Position numbers and translations under genes: made by a program. 64,000 nucleotides of DNA. Origin: Lacticaseibacillus paracasei subsp. paracasei (GTDB taxonomy: Bacteria > Bacillota > Bacilli > Lactobacillales > Lactobacillaceae). Numbering within the stretch: the stretch's first letter is position 1; each line of letters opens with the position of its first letter. Where the stretch lies: NCBI RefSeq assembly GCF_000829035.1, contig NZ_AP012541.1:2046001-2110000 (forward strand). The letters are read 5' to 3'. The notes under the pieces were generated by a model that did no database searches, had not been told where the DNA came from, and saw only the letters and a program-made list of their open reading frames with translations. Below, in pieces: positions 54,865 to 64,000 of the stretch.

Positions 54865-55842
54865 TTACTGGGCAGCTTTAACCCCTTGATGATCCGCTTC
54901 GGCTTCAGCTTTATAAGCCGCCACTTCGTCATCAGCGGCAAAAATGTAATGTTCAGGATAAACCTCAACCATTTTACGTTTCTTGTTGTCGCCTTCGACC
55001 TTGCTGGCGTCATACGGCAGCGGCACGCGTCTGCGCTCAACATCTGGATCAGGTACCGGAATCGCTGAGAGTAAACTCTTGGTGTAAGGGTGTAACGGAT
55101 GACTATAAACTTCATCCGCCGTTGCCAATTCAACCAACCGTCCATAATGCATAACAGCGATACGATCTGAGATATACTTGACCATCGATAAATCATGTGC
55201 AATGAACAGGTACGTCAACCCTTGGCGATCCTGAATGTCCTTCAGCAGGTTGACGACCTGCGCCTGAATGGAAACGTCCAGCGCGCTGATCGGTTCATCG
55301 GCGATAATGAACTTAGGCTGTACGGCCAATGCACGGGCAATCCCGATCCGCTGGCGCTGACCACCGGAGAACTCATGGGGATAGCGAGTCGCGTGATCGG
55401 CGTTTAAACCGACTTCTTCCAACAACTGCTCAACTTGATGATCGCGATCAGCGTTGTTTTTGGCCAAATGATGAATATCAATGCCTTCCGCGATGATGTC
55501 TTTGACTTTCATTCGCGGATTTAAGGACGCATAAGGATCCTGAAAAATCATCTGGGTGGCCCGGCGGAAAGCCAGCATCTGTTTGGAGCCATTTTTCAGT
55601 TTGGCAATGTCGTTGCCATTGTACAAAATCTCGCCGCTGGTTGGGTCGTACAAGCGAATGATCGCCCGGCCAGTGGTGGTTTTACCAGAACCAGATTCAC
55701 CAACCAAGCCCAAAGTTTCGCCTTCATAAATATCAAACGAGATATCCTGAATGGCTTTCACTTGGTCTTTTTTCCCGGCATTGAAGGTTTGAACCAAGTG
55801 TTTGACGGACACAAGAACCTTTTTGTCTTTTTTGTCGACCAC
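54865..55842 (-). CDS. oppF: Oligopeptide ABC transporter ATP-binding protein OppF
   Basis: A 325-aa ATPase: Walker [10 protein letters not shown] (about residues 44-52), signature [15 protein letters not shown], Walker [13 protein letters not shown] and the C-terminal oligopeptide/dipeptide extension with its Cys-poor VPDPD region. Start GTG at 55842, one base after the oppD stop. Confidence 0.95.
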   Translation of the reverse strand: MVDKKDKKVLVSVKHLVQTFNAGKKDQVKAIQDISFDIYEGETLGLVGESGSGKTTTGRAIIRLYDPTSGEILYNGNDIAKLKNGSKQMLAFRRATQMIFQDPYASLNPRMKVKDIIAEGIDIHHLAKNNADRDHQVEQLLEEVGLNADHATRYPHEFSGGQRQRIGIARALAVQPKFIIADEPISALDVSIQAQVVNLLKDIQDRQGLTYLFIAHDLSMVKYISDRIAVMHYGRLVELATADEVYSHPLHPYTKSLLSAIPVPDPDVERRRVPLPYDASKVEGDNKKRKMVEVYPEHYIFAADDEVAAYKAEAEADHQGVKAAQ

Positions 55843-55843
55843 G

Positions 55844-56896
55844 TTAGTTCACCACCTTTTCATCTTGATGTTTACTTGCCCATAAGGCATGTCGCCGCGC
55901 AATTTCTGGCGGTAATTCCACTTTCGGTGCGCCTGGTGCTAATAGCCAAGTTGCCGCCGAATGGGTCGGTGAGATCTTGAAGAATGGCGGTTCCTGTTCG
56001 AGGTCAATCGCCATCGCGTATGGATTTCGCGGTGCGAACGCGTCACCTTTTGGCGGATCAAGCAAGTCCGGTGGTGTCCCAGGAATGGCGTACAGTCGAT
56101 CACTCTTGGTTTCAAGTGTTGGCATAGCTTCAAGCAACCCCCACGTATACGGATGCTGGGCATTGTAAAAGATTTCGTCAACCGTACCATACTCAACAAT
56201 CTTGCCAGCATACATAACCGCAACACGATCGGCAATCCCAGCAACTACGCCAAGGTCATGGGTGATGAAAATGATTGAGGTGTCGATCTTCGACTGAATT
56301 TCTTTCAAGAGATGAATAATTTGTGCCTGAATCGTCACGTCCAAAGCGGTTGTTGGTTCATCAGCCAGCAGAATCTGCGGGTGATTGATGATCGCAATGG
56401 CAATGACAATCCGCTGACGCTGCCCACCAGAGAACTGATGTGGATAGTCCTTTAAGCGACCGCCGGCATCCTTGATGCCAACCAAATCCAACACGCGTTC
56501 CGCTTCCTTGAGCGCATCTGCTTTACTGATTTTACTATGCAACAGTAACGGCTCTGCCACTTGTTTCCCAATGGTCATAGTTGGATCCAGTGAGGTCATC
56601 GGGTCTTGAAAAATCATGGCGACATCATTGCCACGCATTGCATTGAGCTGTTTCTCGGATTTTTTGAGAATGTCCTCGCCGTTAAACAGCACTTCGCCAT
56701 GCGTAATTTTCGCATTCGGGGCTAACAAGCCCATCACTGTTCGTACGGTAACGGATTTACCAGAACCAGACTCACCAACAATGGCCAGCGTCTCACCTTT
56801 GTTAAGGTCAAAATTGACATTGCGGATGGCGTGGACAGGGCCGGCATAGGTGGCAAAGTCAATCTGTAAATCTTTTACTTCTAGAATTTTACTCAT
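55844..56896 (-). CDS. oppD: Oligopeptide ABC transporter ATP-binding protein OppD
   Basis: A 350-aa ATPase pairing with OppF: Walker [10 protein letters not shown], signature [15 protein letters not shown], Walker [13 protein letters not shown], and the C-terminal [19 protein letters not shown] extension of peptide importers. TAGGAGG precedes the ATG. Confidence 0.95.
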   Translation of the reverse strand: MSKILEVKDLQIDFATYAGPVHAIRNVNFDLNKGETLAIVGESGSGKSVTVRTVMGLLAPNAKITHGEVLFNGEDILKKSEKQLNAMRGNDVAMIFQDPMTSLDPTMTIGKQVAEPLLLHSKISKADALKEAERVLDLVGIKDAGGRLKDYPHQFSGGQRQRIVIAIAIINHPQILLADEPTTALDVTIQAQIIHLLKEIQSKIDTSIIFITHDLGVVAGIADRVAVMYAGKIVEYGTVDEIFYNAQHPYTWGLLEAMPTLETKSDRLYAIPGTPPDLLDPPKGDAFAPRNPYAMAIDLEQEPPFFKISPTHSAATWLLAPGAPKVELPPEIARRHALWASKHQDEKVVN

Positions 56897-56907
56897 TTTG
56901 CCACCTC

Positions 56908-57906
56908 CTAATGTTCACTGCGCGGATCAAAGGCATCGCGCAAACCATCAGCCAGCAAGTTGAAGGCCAGCATCAGAATGACAATCACGATCGCCGGATA
57001 TAACAGCTGATATGGCAGCACTTGCAGATTCTTTTGACCATCTGACAGCAAGGTCCCAAGACTAGCAGTCGGTGCTGGCAGCCCGATCCCGATATAACTC
57101 AGGAAGGCTTCAAAGAAGATCGCTGTCGGAATGGTGAACATCGTTTGAATGATAATCGTTGAACTCAGATTAGGGATCAGATGTTTAAAGGCAATTTTGA
57201 TGCTCGACTCGCCTAACGTTCTAGCAGCTAAGACGAATTCCTGATCTTTTAACTGCAACGTCTGCGCACGAATGAGTCGAGCCATGGTCACCCACCCAGT
57301 GAAGGCAATCGCCAAGATAATGGAGGTCAAGCCAGGACGGAAGACCAGCAGCATCAGAATAACAACAACCAAGTTAGGAATACTGGAGATGATTTCAATA
57401 ACACGTTGCATCAACGTATCGGTCATGCCCCCGCGCCAGCCGGAGATGATGCCGTAGAAAACCCCGATGGTCAAATCGAAGAAAGTTGCGACAATCCCGA
57501 TGAACAGTGAAACTCGGGTGCCGACCATGATTCGAGACAACAGGTCACGGCCGAGATAATCGGTACCCAGCAAGAAGTAAACATTTTTACCCATGCCGGC
57601 GTATTTGTTTTGACCGTTCATGTAGCCGTTCAAACCTGGCAAATCGATACCTGGCCATTTGGGCGGCAGGTTCGCATAGTTCAGGCTTTGCTTGTTTGGA
57701 TTAGAAGGTGATAACCAGATAGAAATGATAGAAATGAACGCGATGAAAACGAGCACCCACAGGGAAATCACTGCGGCCTTGTTTTTCTTCAATCGCCGAA
57801 TCGCATCTTGCGTGAACGTCAGCGCAGGCGTGGCAATACGTTCCTGTTCAGCCGCATCCACTTTAACATGCTTGAATGCATCTGGACTTAATTTACTTGT
57901 TGCCAT
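56908..57906 (-). CDS. oppC: Oligopeptide ABC transporter permease OppC
   Basis: A 332-aa permease with an N-terminal OppC_N segment, six helices and EAA loop (ARTLGESSIKIAFKHLIPN). Its ATG overlaps the oppB stop by one base (TAATG). Confidence 0.95.
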   Translation of the reverse strand: MATSKLSPDAFKHVKVDAAEQERIATPALTFTQDAIRRLKKNKAAVISLWVLVFIAFISIISIWLSPSNPNKQSLNYANLPPKWPGIDLPGLNGYMNGQNKYAGMGKNVYFLLGTDYLGRDLLSRIMVGTRVSLFIGIVATFFDLTIGVFYGIISGWRGGMTDTLMQRVIEIISSIPNLVVVILMLLVFRPGLTSIILAIAFTGWVTMARLIRAQTLQLKDQEFVLAARTLGESSIKIAFKHLIPNLSSTIIIQTMFTIPTAIFFEAFLSYIGIGLPAPTASLGTLLSDGQKNLQVLPYQLLYPAIVIVILMLAFNLLADGLRDAFDPRSEH

Positions 57907-58829
57907 TAGTTTGCCTCCCCGCTCAATCGGATTCGTGGATCAATGAAGCCGTAAAGAATATCGACGACAAGGATCACAACCGTCAGCATGGCACTGTAGA
58001 GAATGGTCAGTCCCATGATAACTGGGTAATCGTTGGTCGTAATTGACTTAACGAATTGTTCCCCAATCCCGGGGATCGCAAAGATGTTCTCGACAACCAG
58101 TGAGCCGACCATTAAGTCAACAGCCATTGGTCCGATGATGGTCACAATCGGAATCATTGAGTTACGCAGCGCATGCTTGGCAACAACTTGCCAGCGTGAT
58201 TCACCTTTGGAACGTGCCAGTTCAATGTAATCAGAACTAAGCACATCGACCATTTCAGTTCGCATGAATCGGGCCGTTTGGGCAAGCGGTGCGATCGCCA
58301 AGGCAACTGTCGGCAAAATGCTATAAGAGAAGCCGCCCCAAAGTGCTACTGGAAAGGCGCCAGTTTTGAAAGCAAAAAGCTGCAGCAGTGCGGCGAACAC
58401 GAAGTTAGGAATTGAGCGACCGAGAATCGCAAAAATGGTAGCAGTCGCGTCAACCCATGTGTTCTTGCGGATCGCGGCAATGGCACCAAGCAAGATCCCG
58501 GCAAGTGTGCCGACGACCATCGCCTGTGCGCCAATTTGTAGAGATGGTCCAATCCGAGAAGCGATTAAGTTTGACACGGTTTGGCCAGGAAATTGATAGG
58601 ACATTCCAAAATCGCCATGTGAGATTCCGACTATATAAGTTAGGTATTGCATCCAAACCGGCTTATCCAATCCATACTGTTTCTTCAAAATCAGCAGTTG
58701 ATCTGCTGGAATTTTGGGGTTGTTAAACGGCGTCCCCGGCAACAACTTCATCAGGAAGAAGGTAGCGCTGGCAACAATAAACAGTGTCAGGAGCAGGAAG
58801 CCGATCCGTTTTAAAATATATTTGACCAT
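57906..58829 (-). CDS. oppB: Oligopeptide ABC transporter permease OppB
   Basis: A 307-aa permease, MVKYILKRIGFLLLTLF opening, six helices, EAA loop (ARSKGESRWQVVAKHALRN). AGGAG precedes the ATG. Separated from oppA by 174 bp with a strong hairpin. Confidence 0.95.
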   Translation of the reverse strand: MVKYILKRIGFLLLTLFIVASATFFLMKLLPGTPFNNPKIPADQLLILKKQYGLDKPVWMQYLTYIVGISHGDFGMSYQFPGQTVSNLIASRIGPSLQIGAQAMVVGTLAGILLGAIAAIRKNTWVDATATIFAILGRSIPNFVFAALLQLFAFKTGAFPVALWGGFSYSILPTVALAIAPLAQTARFMRTEMVDVLSSDYIELARSKGESRWQVVAKHALRNSMIPIVTIIGPMAVDLMVGSLVVENIFAIPGIGEQFVKSITTNDYPVIMGLTILYSAMLTVVILVVDILYGFIDPRIRLSGEAN

Positions 58830-58865
58830 GATTCACTCCTGTTTATGGGCACACGCCCTGATAAG

Positions 58866-58908
58866 CAAACAGCGTTGTCCGCCGCAGAACACGAGACAAC
58901 GCCGTTTG
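58866..58908 (-). other. Hairpin between oppA and oppB
   Basis: CAAACGGCGTTGTC and GACAACGCTGTTTG pair over 14 positions with one G-U on the minus strand. No T run follows. Such hairpins commonly act as 3' stabilisers or partial attenuators that keep the binding protein in excess over the membrane part. Confidence 0.7.
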
Positions 58909-59003
58909 TGAGAACTACTTATTTGAAACTAGCGGGCAGTTATTCGTAACTGCTCACGTTTTGGTTTAAAAACGCGGTTGTTAGACCATAATCCGACTAA
59001 GTT

Positions 59004-60626
59004 CTACTTAACTTTCGCATTCACAAAGTTGTAGGAATTGGTTGGGTTGTAATTCAAACCGGTAATGGTCTTACGCTGCAAGGTTGTTTGTACCCGTTGA
59101 TACAGCGGTACAACGCCTTGTTCCTTCGTCAACAGTTCTTGGGCCTTGAGTAAGGTGTTCCAACGAGCGGTTGCGTTGGTCGCATCGGTCGTCTTGGACT
59201 GCTTGATCAAAGCATCGTATTCAGCATTTGACCACTTGCCATCGTTGTAACTGTTATCGGAGGTGAACAGATCCAAGAAGGAAATAGCATCTGGGAAATC
59301 AGCACTCCAAGCGGAGATAACCATATCGAACTGACCATTTTGGGAACGAGATAGACGCGTCTTGAATGGTACTGTAGCGATGGTAACTTTCAGACCTGGC
59401 AGGTTCTGTTGCAAGGTGCTTTGGAAGTATTCGGCAGAACGCTTAGCATTGGTCGTATCGTCTGTCAGCAGTTCCAAAGTTGGTGCGGACTGACCGACTT
59501 CTTTCAAACCTTCTGTCCACAACTCTTTAGCCTTGGCTGGATCGTACTTAACAGCGGAGGATTCAGCTTTAGATGCCGTCTTGGAGAAGTCTTGACCGTT
59601 CTTTTCGAACAATCCTTCAGGGGTCACATTGTTGGCCGCGATGGAAGCATCATTCAGAACCTTCTTAATGTATGCCTCGCGATCAATCGACATGGAAATT
59701 GCCTGACGAATCTTGGTGTTCTTAAAGATTGGATCCTTCTTCTCGTTCAATTCAAGATAGAAGGTCGCACTTTGCTTGAGGCCTTTGAAATCAGACATGG
59801 ATTTTGCTTGAGCCGCTTGTTCACCTTGCAAAGCTGCGATATCAAGTTTCTTCGACTGATACAGGTTCATCGCGGTTTGCGAATCCTTAACCACTTGACC
59901 ATTAAGGGTATCGATGTGAACGTTCTTAGCATTCCAGTAAGTAGTGTTCTTAGTTTCTTTCCAAGTGTTGCCAGTGCCGTTCCAGTTCTTCAACTGGTAA
60001 GGACCATTGGACAAGATGTACTTGGAAGTAGTTCCGAATTTCTTACCAGATTTTTCAACGAATTTCTCATTTTGTGGGAAGAATGCTGGGTTAACCAACA
60101 TGGTCTTGAAATAAGGAATCGCGTGGTCCAAGGTGACTTTCAAAGTCGTCTTGTTGACGGCGGTAACCCCAAGCGTGCTGGCCGCTTTTTTACCGGCTGT
60201 GATGTCATCAGCGTTTTTAACGCCTGAATATAGGTAGGCGTATTGTGACTTGGTCTTCGGTTCAACCGTCCGCCGCCAAGCAAACACAAAATCTTGGGCT
60301 GTGACTGGATCACCGTTACTCCATTTAGCATTACGTAACTTGAAGGTATAGGTCTTCCCGCCATCAGTAACAGTTGGTTGACTCTTGGCCATGGCATTTT
60401 CCAATTTGCTGCCATTGTACCGATACAAGCCATCCATGGTATCAATCAATGCCTGACCAGAAATAGCATCGGTGGTCGTTGATGGATCCATCGTGGAGAT
60501 CACATCACTCTCCATCCGTGTAATCGAAGTACCTTTACTGCTGCTAGAAGAATTAGAACCACAGGCTGCTAACACCCCTGCAAGCGCGAGCGCAGAGCCC
60601 GCAACCATTGTCTTTCTAAATTTCAT
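59004..60626 (-). CDS. oppA: Oligopeptide-binding lipoprotein OppA
   Basis: A 540-aa SBP_bac_5 protein. Signal peptide with lipobox LAAC (Cys22), then GLYRYNGSKLENAMAKSQPT, RRTVEPKTKSQYAYL and KIRQAISMSIDREAYI, family segments of OppA. AGGAGG precedes the ATG. First gene of the operon, capturing peptides released by cell-envelope proteinases. Confidence 0.95.
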   Translation of the reverse strand: MKFRKTMVAGSALALAGVLAACGSNSSSSSKGTSITRMESDVISTMDPSTTTDAISGQALIDTMDGLYRYNGSKLENAMAKSQPTVTDGGKTYTFKLRNAKWSNGDPVTAQDFVFAWRRTVEPKTKSQYAYLYSGVKNADDITAGKKAASTLGVTAVNKTTLKVTLDHAIPYFKTMLVNPAFFPQNEKFVEKSGKKFGTTSKYILSNGPYQLKNWNGTGNTWKETKNTTYWNAKNVHIDTLNGQVVKDSQTAMNLYQSKKLDIAALQGEQAAQAKSMSDFKGLKQSATFYLELNEKKDPIFKNTKIRQAISMSIDREAYIKKVLNDASIAANNVTPEGLFEKNGQDFSKTASKAESSAVKYDPAKAKELWTEGLKEVGQSAPTLELLTDDTTNAKRSAEYFQSTLQQNLPGLKVTIATVPFKTRLSRSQNGQFDMVISAWSADFPDAISFLDLFTSDNSYNDGKWSNAEYDALIKQSKTTDATNATARWNTLLKAQELLTKEQGVVPLYQRVQTTLQRKTITGLNYNPTNSYNFVNAKVK

Positions 60627-60654
60627 CCTGTTCCCTCCTAAAATGATTGAACTT

Positions 60655-60683
60655 ACCTTACATTAGAAATCCATTAATGTAAA
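60655..60683 (-). promoter_or_regulatory. Promoter of the opp operon
   Basis: TTTACA-17-TAAGGT on the minus strand, about 30 bp before the oppA ATG. The remaining ~320 bp up to the MFS terminator are AT-rich and gene-free. Confidence 0.55.
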
Positions 60684-61001
60684 TAAGCGAATCCTCAATT
60701 TCGCCTAAAAAAACTAATTCTTTGATCTTACTTTTGTCACATTTATGCTACCGATCTCAAATTAAAAATTGTATATCCCGTAAATATTCTCTAGATGGAT
60801 TCCTTATTTATGGGCAGTAAGAAGCCCACCTAACCTAATAATCGACACGCGTTTTTGTTTTCATTTTGAGTGATGATGCTAAGAATAGCTTATATTAAAT
60901 AACACTGGCAAGAATCGGAAAATCGTCAAATAGTGGACTAATATTCGGCTTTTGCTCATAGAATTTTCGCTTTTGTCAGACAAGCTGCCATCTTATACAA
61001 A

Positions 61002-61030
61002 TAAAGCTGAGCAAATGCTCAGTTTTATTT
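61002..61030 (-). terminator. Terminator of the MFS gene
   Basis: ACTGAGCA and TGCTCAGC-type arms around a two-base tip, followed by TTTATTT on the minus strand, 28 bp past the stop. Confidence 0.75.
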
Positions 61031-61057
61031 AACCGCTTTCATATGTTTCACTTGGAT

Positions 61058-62482
61058 TTATTGAACTGAAGCCTTCGTTCGCCGACTGCGAATTGTTCGA
61101 AAAATGACAATTATTAATCCAACCACGGAAACAATGGTTGCTAACCAGAAAACAAAGGCCAATGCATGCAGGAATGGTGCCCCCGACTGCGGCGAAATTC
61201 GCGTGACGCCTGGCAGCTGGGCAAAAAGTAACGTAGCACCAAAGCTGATGCCGATGGTCATTCCGATGGTTCGCGCCAACGAGTTCAGCGATCCGGCCAC
61301 ACCAGAGACGCTAGCATCAACCGCTCCCATCGTTAAGGCATTGTTTGGCGAAAGGAACAACGCCATGCCCGCTCCATTGAGCACAATCGGCCAGATGATG
61401 GGTGCCATCGACAATTTTGCTGGATAAAAGGCGTAGCCGACTTGTGACACAATCAGGACTAACAAGCCCAGAATCGTGAGATAGTAACGATTCCAATGAT
61501 CGGCAAGCCAGCCGGCAAACGGTGTAATCATCAACATGACAACACTTTGCAGCATCATCAACAGGCCGCTTTCAAAGGCAGAAATGCCGCCGTAACTTTG
61601 CAAATAGAATGGCAACAAAATGTTGGAAACGGAGTTAACCAACATGACGATCAGCAGCACGCTGACGGATATTAAATAATCGGGATTATGCATCAATGCT
61701 GGCGCAATCCACGGTGACTTGGCACGTTGATCTTGGATGAAAGCCAACAACGTCAAAATCGCCCCACCAGCAAGGATGAGAAATCCCAACAGATGCTGCG
61801 TCGGCTGCTGAAGCCAATAGCCACTGGCAAAGGTCAAGATCATCCCGCCAGTAAACAGATTTTGCCCTGTCCAATTGGCGTTACCCCAGACTTGCTTAAT
61901 CTCCCCAGTTGCTGGCCGGCGCAGTGGCAAAAATCGCATCCCCGCAAACACGATCAGCAGACCAACTGGGACATTGAAAAGGTAAATCCATCGCCAGCTT
62001 GCCCAAGTAATCAAAATGCCACCAAATGCCGGGCCGGAAATCGACCCGACGGAAACAAACATTGAGATCACCGCTAACGCCTCTGCCCGATTAGCATCAG
62101 GAAAGTATTGGCTAACGATGCCCATCGAATTCGCCATGATCATCGCCGACCCAACGGCTTGAATGACGCGACCGGCAAGGATGGTTAGATAAGTCGGCGC
62201 GATCCCAGTTAACAATGAACCAACAATGAATACCATTTCGCCGATCAAAAAGACGAGATTTTTTGAGACCAAATCACCGATATGGCCAAACATGACCAGT
62301 AAAACAGAGGTCGTAATGAGGCCGATGGACACAATCCAAGTCGCGGCACTGCTGGAAATCATGAGATCCGCCGAAATTTTCGGCATGGCCAAGTTCGTAC
62401 TCGACCCAGACAGAGCCGTTAATAACGACATCATCCCCAAAACAATTAAAATTTTAATTCGTTGCGCGCGTGGCATGGTCAT
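61058..62482 (-). CDS. MFS drug-export-type transporter (DHA2, 14 helices)
   Basis: A 474-aa transporter with about 14 hydrophobic segments. Motif A-like GHIGDLVSKN after helix 2, GRVIQAVGSAMIMANSMGIV (motif B/C region) and GPAFGGIL in helix 5 are typical of proton-driven multidrug exporters. Several starts are possible (GTG 62491, ATG 62482, ATG 62476); AAAGGG lies best for 62482. No regulator is adjacent. Substrate unknown. Confidence 0.88.
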   Translation of the reverse strand: MTMPRAQRIKILIVLGMMSLLTALSGSSTNLAMPKISADLMISSSAATWIVSIGLITTSVLLVMFGHIGDLVSKNLVFLIGEMVFIVGSLLTGIAPTYLTILAGRVIQAVGSAMIMANSMGIVSQYFPDANRAEALAVISMFVSVGSISGPAFGGILITWASWRWIYLFNVPVGLLIVFAGMRFLPLRRPATGEIKQVWGNANWTGQNLFTGGMILTFASGYWLQQPTQHLLGFLILAGGAILTLLAFIQDQRAKSPWIAPALMHNPDYLISVSVLLIVMLVNSVSNILLPFYLQSYGGISAFESGLLMMLQSVVMLMITPFAGWLADHWNRYYLTILGLLVLIVSQVGYAFYPAKLSMAPIIWPIVLNGAGMALFLSPNNALTMGAVDASVSGVAGSLNSLARTIGMTIGISFGATLLFAQLPGVTRISPQSGAPFLHALAFVFWLATIVSVVGLIIVIFRTIRSRRTKASVQ

Positions 62483-62685
62483 CACCATCACACCCTTTCG
62501 GACTGTATTTTAGGCTAATTGGTCAGGAGTCACAATTATTCTACCTTGGTGTGACGGGGTTTGATTGAAGTGGTTAAGTGACTTGTTACCTGCTGGTGAG
62601 GTTGATCGATAATTTTCTCCTAGGATTTATGATTTGTTGGATTCCAACTAATCTGGGAAAAGACATTAGGCTAAAGTTCTATGCC

Positions 62686-62869
62686 GTGCCAAACTCCGCA
62701 ATCTACGGCCAGAAGGGGCTTGCGACGCGGAGCTAGAGCGGAGACGGCGCTTCGAGCCCGCAAAACCCGCGGTCTCGAAGTCGCCTAACAACATCAGCTC
62801 CAAAACCCGGTCGCTGTGTTGTTTGCACGGCTGAGCCCCATCTGGCCTACGATTGCTCCGCCTTGGCAC
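62686..62869 (-). repeat. Branched palindromic repeat, copy B
   Basis: 184 bp, opposite orientation to copy A. Read on the minus strand it begins with the same ~65 bases (GTGCCAAGGCGGAGCAATCG onward), has the same AACAACA/TGTTGTT and GGCGACTTCGAG/CTCGAAGCGCC hairpins and ends TTTGGCAC. Differences concentrate in loops, and paired positions are conserved. It stands between the MFS gene start and an IS30-type element. Confidence 0.8.
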
Positions 62870-62974
62870 TGGTGTCTCTAAATGCCAACGGGTTATCTAT
62901 GACAAACTGTGAATGATGTCCCAACCTGCATGTTACGTAATGATGCGGCAAAAAGACACGTTTTTGGATGACGG

Positions 62975-64000
62975 ATTTACAATTCAAGTGCAACAAATTA
63001 GTCAAATAGAAAAGACTCATAGCCTGAGTCCTTGTAAAATGGAATCACCACAAGACCAACTACAAGGAGAACTCGACTATGAGTCCGTACACCCATCTTA
63101 CCTTAAAAGACCGTGAATCGATACTGCTTGGTATCTCTACAGGCAAAACTCTTGATACCATCGCCAAAGAGATAGGTCGTTCCAAGAGTACAGTCAGCCG
63201 TGAAATTGCACGTAACGGCGGCTGGCGGAACTATTCGGCAGCCACCGCTCAGGACCGCTACCGGCGGGTTCGCTTGGCTAGCAGGCGTCCTCGGATCCTC
63301 GATCGACCGGGGACTCGTGACGCTGTCATTCGATATATCACGGTGCTACATTGGTCGCCTGAGCAGATTGCCGGTCGCTTGTCACTAGAAGGCAGTCCTA
63401 TTCGCATCAGCTATTCGACTATCTACAGAGGTATCTACCTAGATAATCTCGGTGTTCCATTGAAGAGCCATGGTGCTCGCGGGCTACCAAGGCTGCTTCG
63501 ACACCGAGGCAAGACGCGCAAAATCAAAGGCACCATAAATGAACGCCGGGGGCGCTTCAATGACGTGCCATCAATTCACGACCGACCCCGGTCGGCAGAA
63601 AATCGCAGCTGGTTTGGTCACTAGGAAGGCGATACAGTACGCGGTAAAACAGGACACTCTGCATTAGTAACATTAGTTGACCGTAAATCACGCTATCTGC
63701 TTTCGAAGCGAACGGCCAACGCAAAAGCTGACACTGTTAGAGACGTCATGATTGAGCTGCTTGGTGCCTTACCAGCTAACCGAGTAAGAACACCGTGGAA
63801 GGGAGTTTGCCCGGTACAGGGAGCTGGCAGAACGTCTGAATACAAAGGTCTTCTTTCCTGACCCACACGCGCCTCAACAACGAGGAACTAACGAAAACAC
63901 CAACGGACTGATTAGAGAATACTTTCCCAAGAACACAGACCTAGACCTTCAGAGCGACCAGGAAATTGAGACTTACATTGAACAACTGAATAATCGACCA
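62975..64000 (+). mobile_element. Third IS30-type element (different from copies 1 and 2), cut by window edge
   Basis: Begins near AATTCAAGTGCAACAAATTA and contains a broken IS30-family transposase. The transposase shares only family-level similarity with the other two IS30 copies. The right end is beyond the window. Confidence 0.75.
63079..64000 (+). pseudogene. IS30-family transposase with nonsense codon and frameshift
   Basis: The frame starts MSPYTHLTLKDRESILLGIS with a helix-turn-helix (TIAKEIGRSKSTVSREIARN). A TAG at 63622-63624 replaces the conserved Trp of the WFGHWEGDTVRG motif. It reopens as EGDTVRGKTGHSALVTLVDR, then near 63790-63805 bases are missing where the second catalytic Asp is expected, and the frame changes to FARYRELAERLN and HAPQQRGTNENTNGLIREYF. 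The element is dead. Confidence 0.88.

Noticed and set aside
1..64000. CRISPR arrays, prophage modules, tRNA or rRNA genes
   Set aside because: No regularly spaced repeats, phage structural genes or recognisable RNA genes were seen on reading through the window.

Overview
The window is chromosomal DNA of a lactic acid bacterium, most probably the Lacticaseibacillus casei/paracasei/rhamnosus group. Reasons: moderate GC, strong AGGAGG-type ribosome sites, a complete glgBCDAP glycogen operon, class 3 fructose-bisphosphatase, ClpL under a perfect CIRCE, a T-box tyrS, preQ1-II-controlled queT, and an exopolysaccharide (EPS) locus of the wzd/wze/wzb/welE type. This placement rests on recognised protein families, not on a database search.

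Layout. 0-4.5 kb (minus strand): the start of a family 2 glycosyltransferase, a nucleotide-sugar epimerase, then a glutamine-type ABC importer operon (glnQ-H-M-P order). 4.8-6.3 kb: an intact ISL3-family element with an 8-bp target duplication. 6.3-18.2 kb: housekeeping and regulatory genes, including a two-gene membrane/Ser-Gln-rich unit, a Fur-family (probably Zur) repressor divergent from an unlisted 37-aa basic protein with a Zur-like operator between them, a guanylate-kinase-like protein, a GNAT, a secreted NlpC/P60 hydrolase with a WalR-type box, T-box-controlled tyrS, a CDF metal exporter, an ArsR-type regulator, an ApbE flavin transferase and a neopullulanase-type GH13. 18.4-26.9 kb: glgB-C-D-A-P transcribed leftwards, with short stop/start overlaps from glgB to glgA; two cre-like sites lie between glgB and the divergent ilvE. 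28.5-36.6 kb: an exported sortase-like protein, a YitT membrane protein, fbp, a cysteine-less Spx paralogue and clpL.

36.9-50.2 kb is the most altered part. It holds EPS genes (wzb, an LCP ligase, welE, wze, wzd) mixed with insertion sequences: a decayed second ISL3 copy behind a duplicated left end, two near-identical IS30 copies in opposite orientation, a mutationally dead IS3-type element and an IS256-type element. Two glycosyltransferase genes are truncated, and a 17-codon stub of an rmlB-like gene remains at an IS30 border. No polymerase or flippase is visible, so this copy of the EPS locus looks unable to assemble a polymer by itself.

50.5-64 kb: a stand-alone SGNH hydrolase, queT with its riboswitch, a DUF2829 (Tad2-like)/SDR gene pair, an XRE regulator, a histidine phosphatase, the oppABCDF oligopeptide importer, an MFS exporter, and a broken third IS30-type element running off the window.

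Signals beyond the ordinary gene list: (i) three ~170-185 bp GC-rich branched palindromes (near 16.1, 30.8 and 62.8 kb), two of which share a long identical arm; (ii) matching WalR-type direct repeats in front of both the NlpC/P60 hydrolase and the EPS operon, suggesting joint cell-wall-stress control; (iii) the Zur-like operator with its mini-protein; (iv) an ISL3 left end that itself folds into a terminator. I saw no tRNA, rRNA or CRISPR array.
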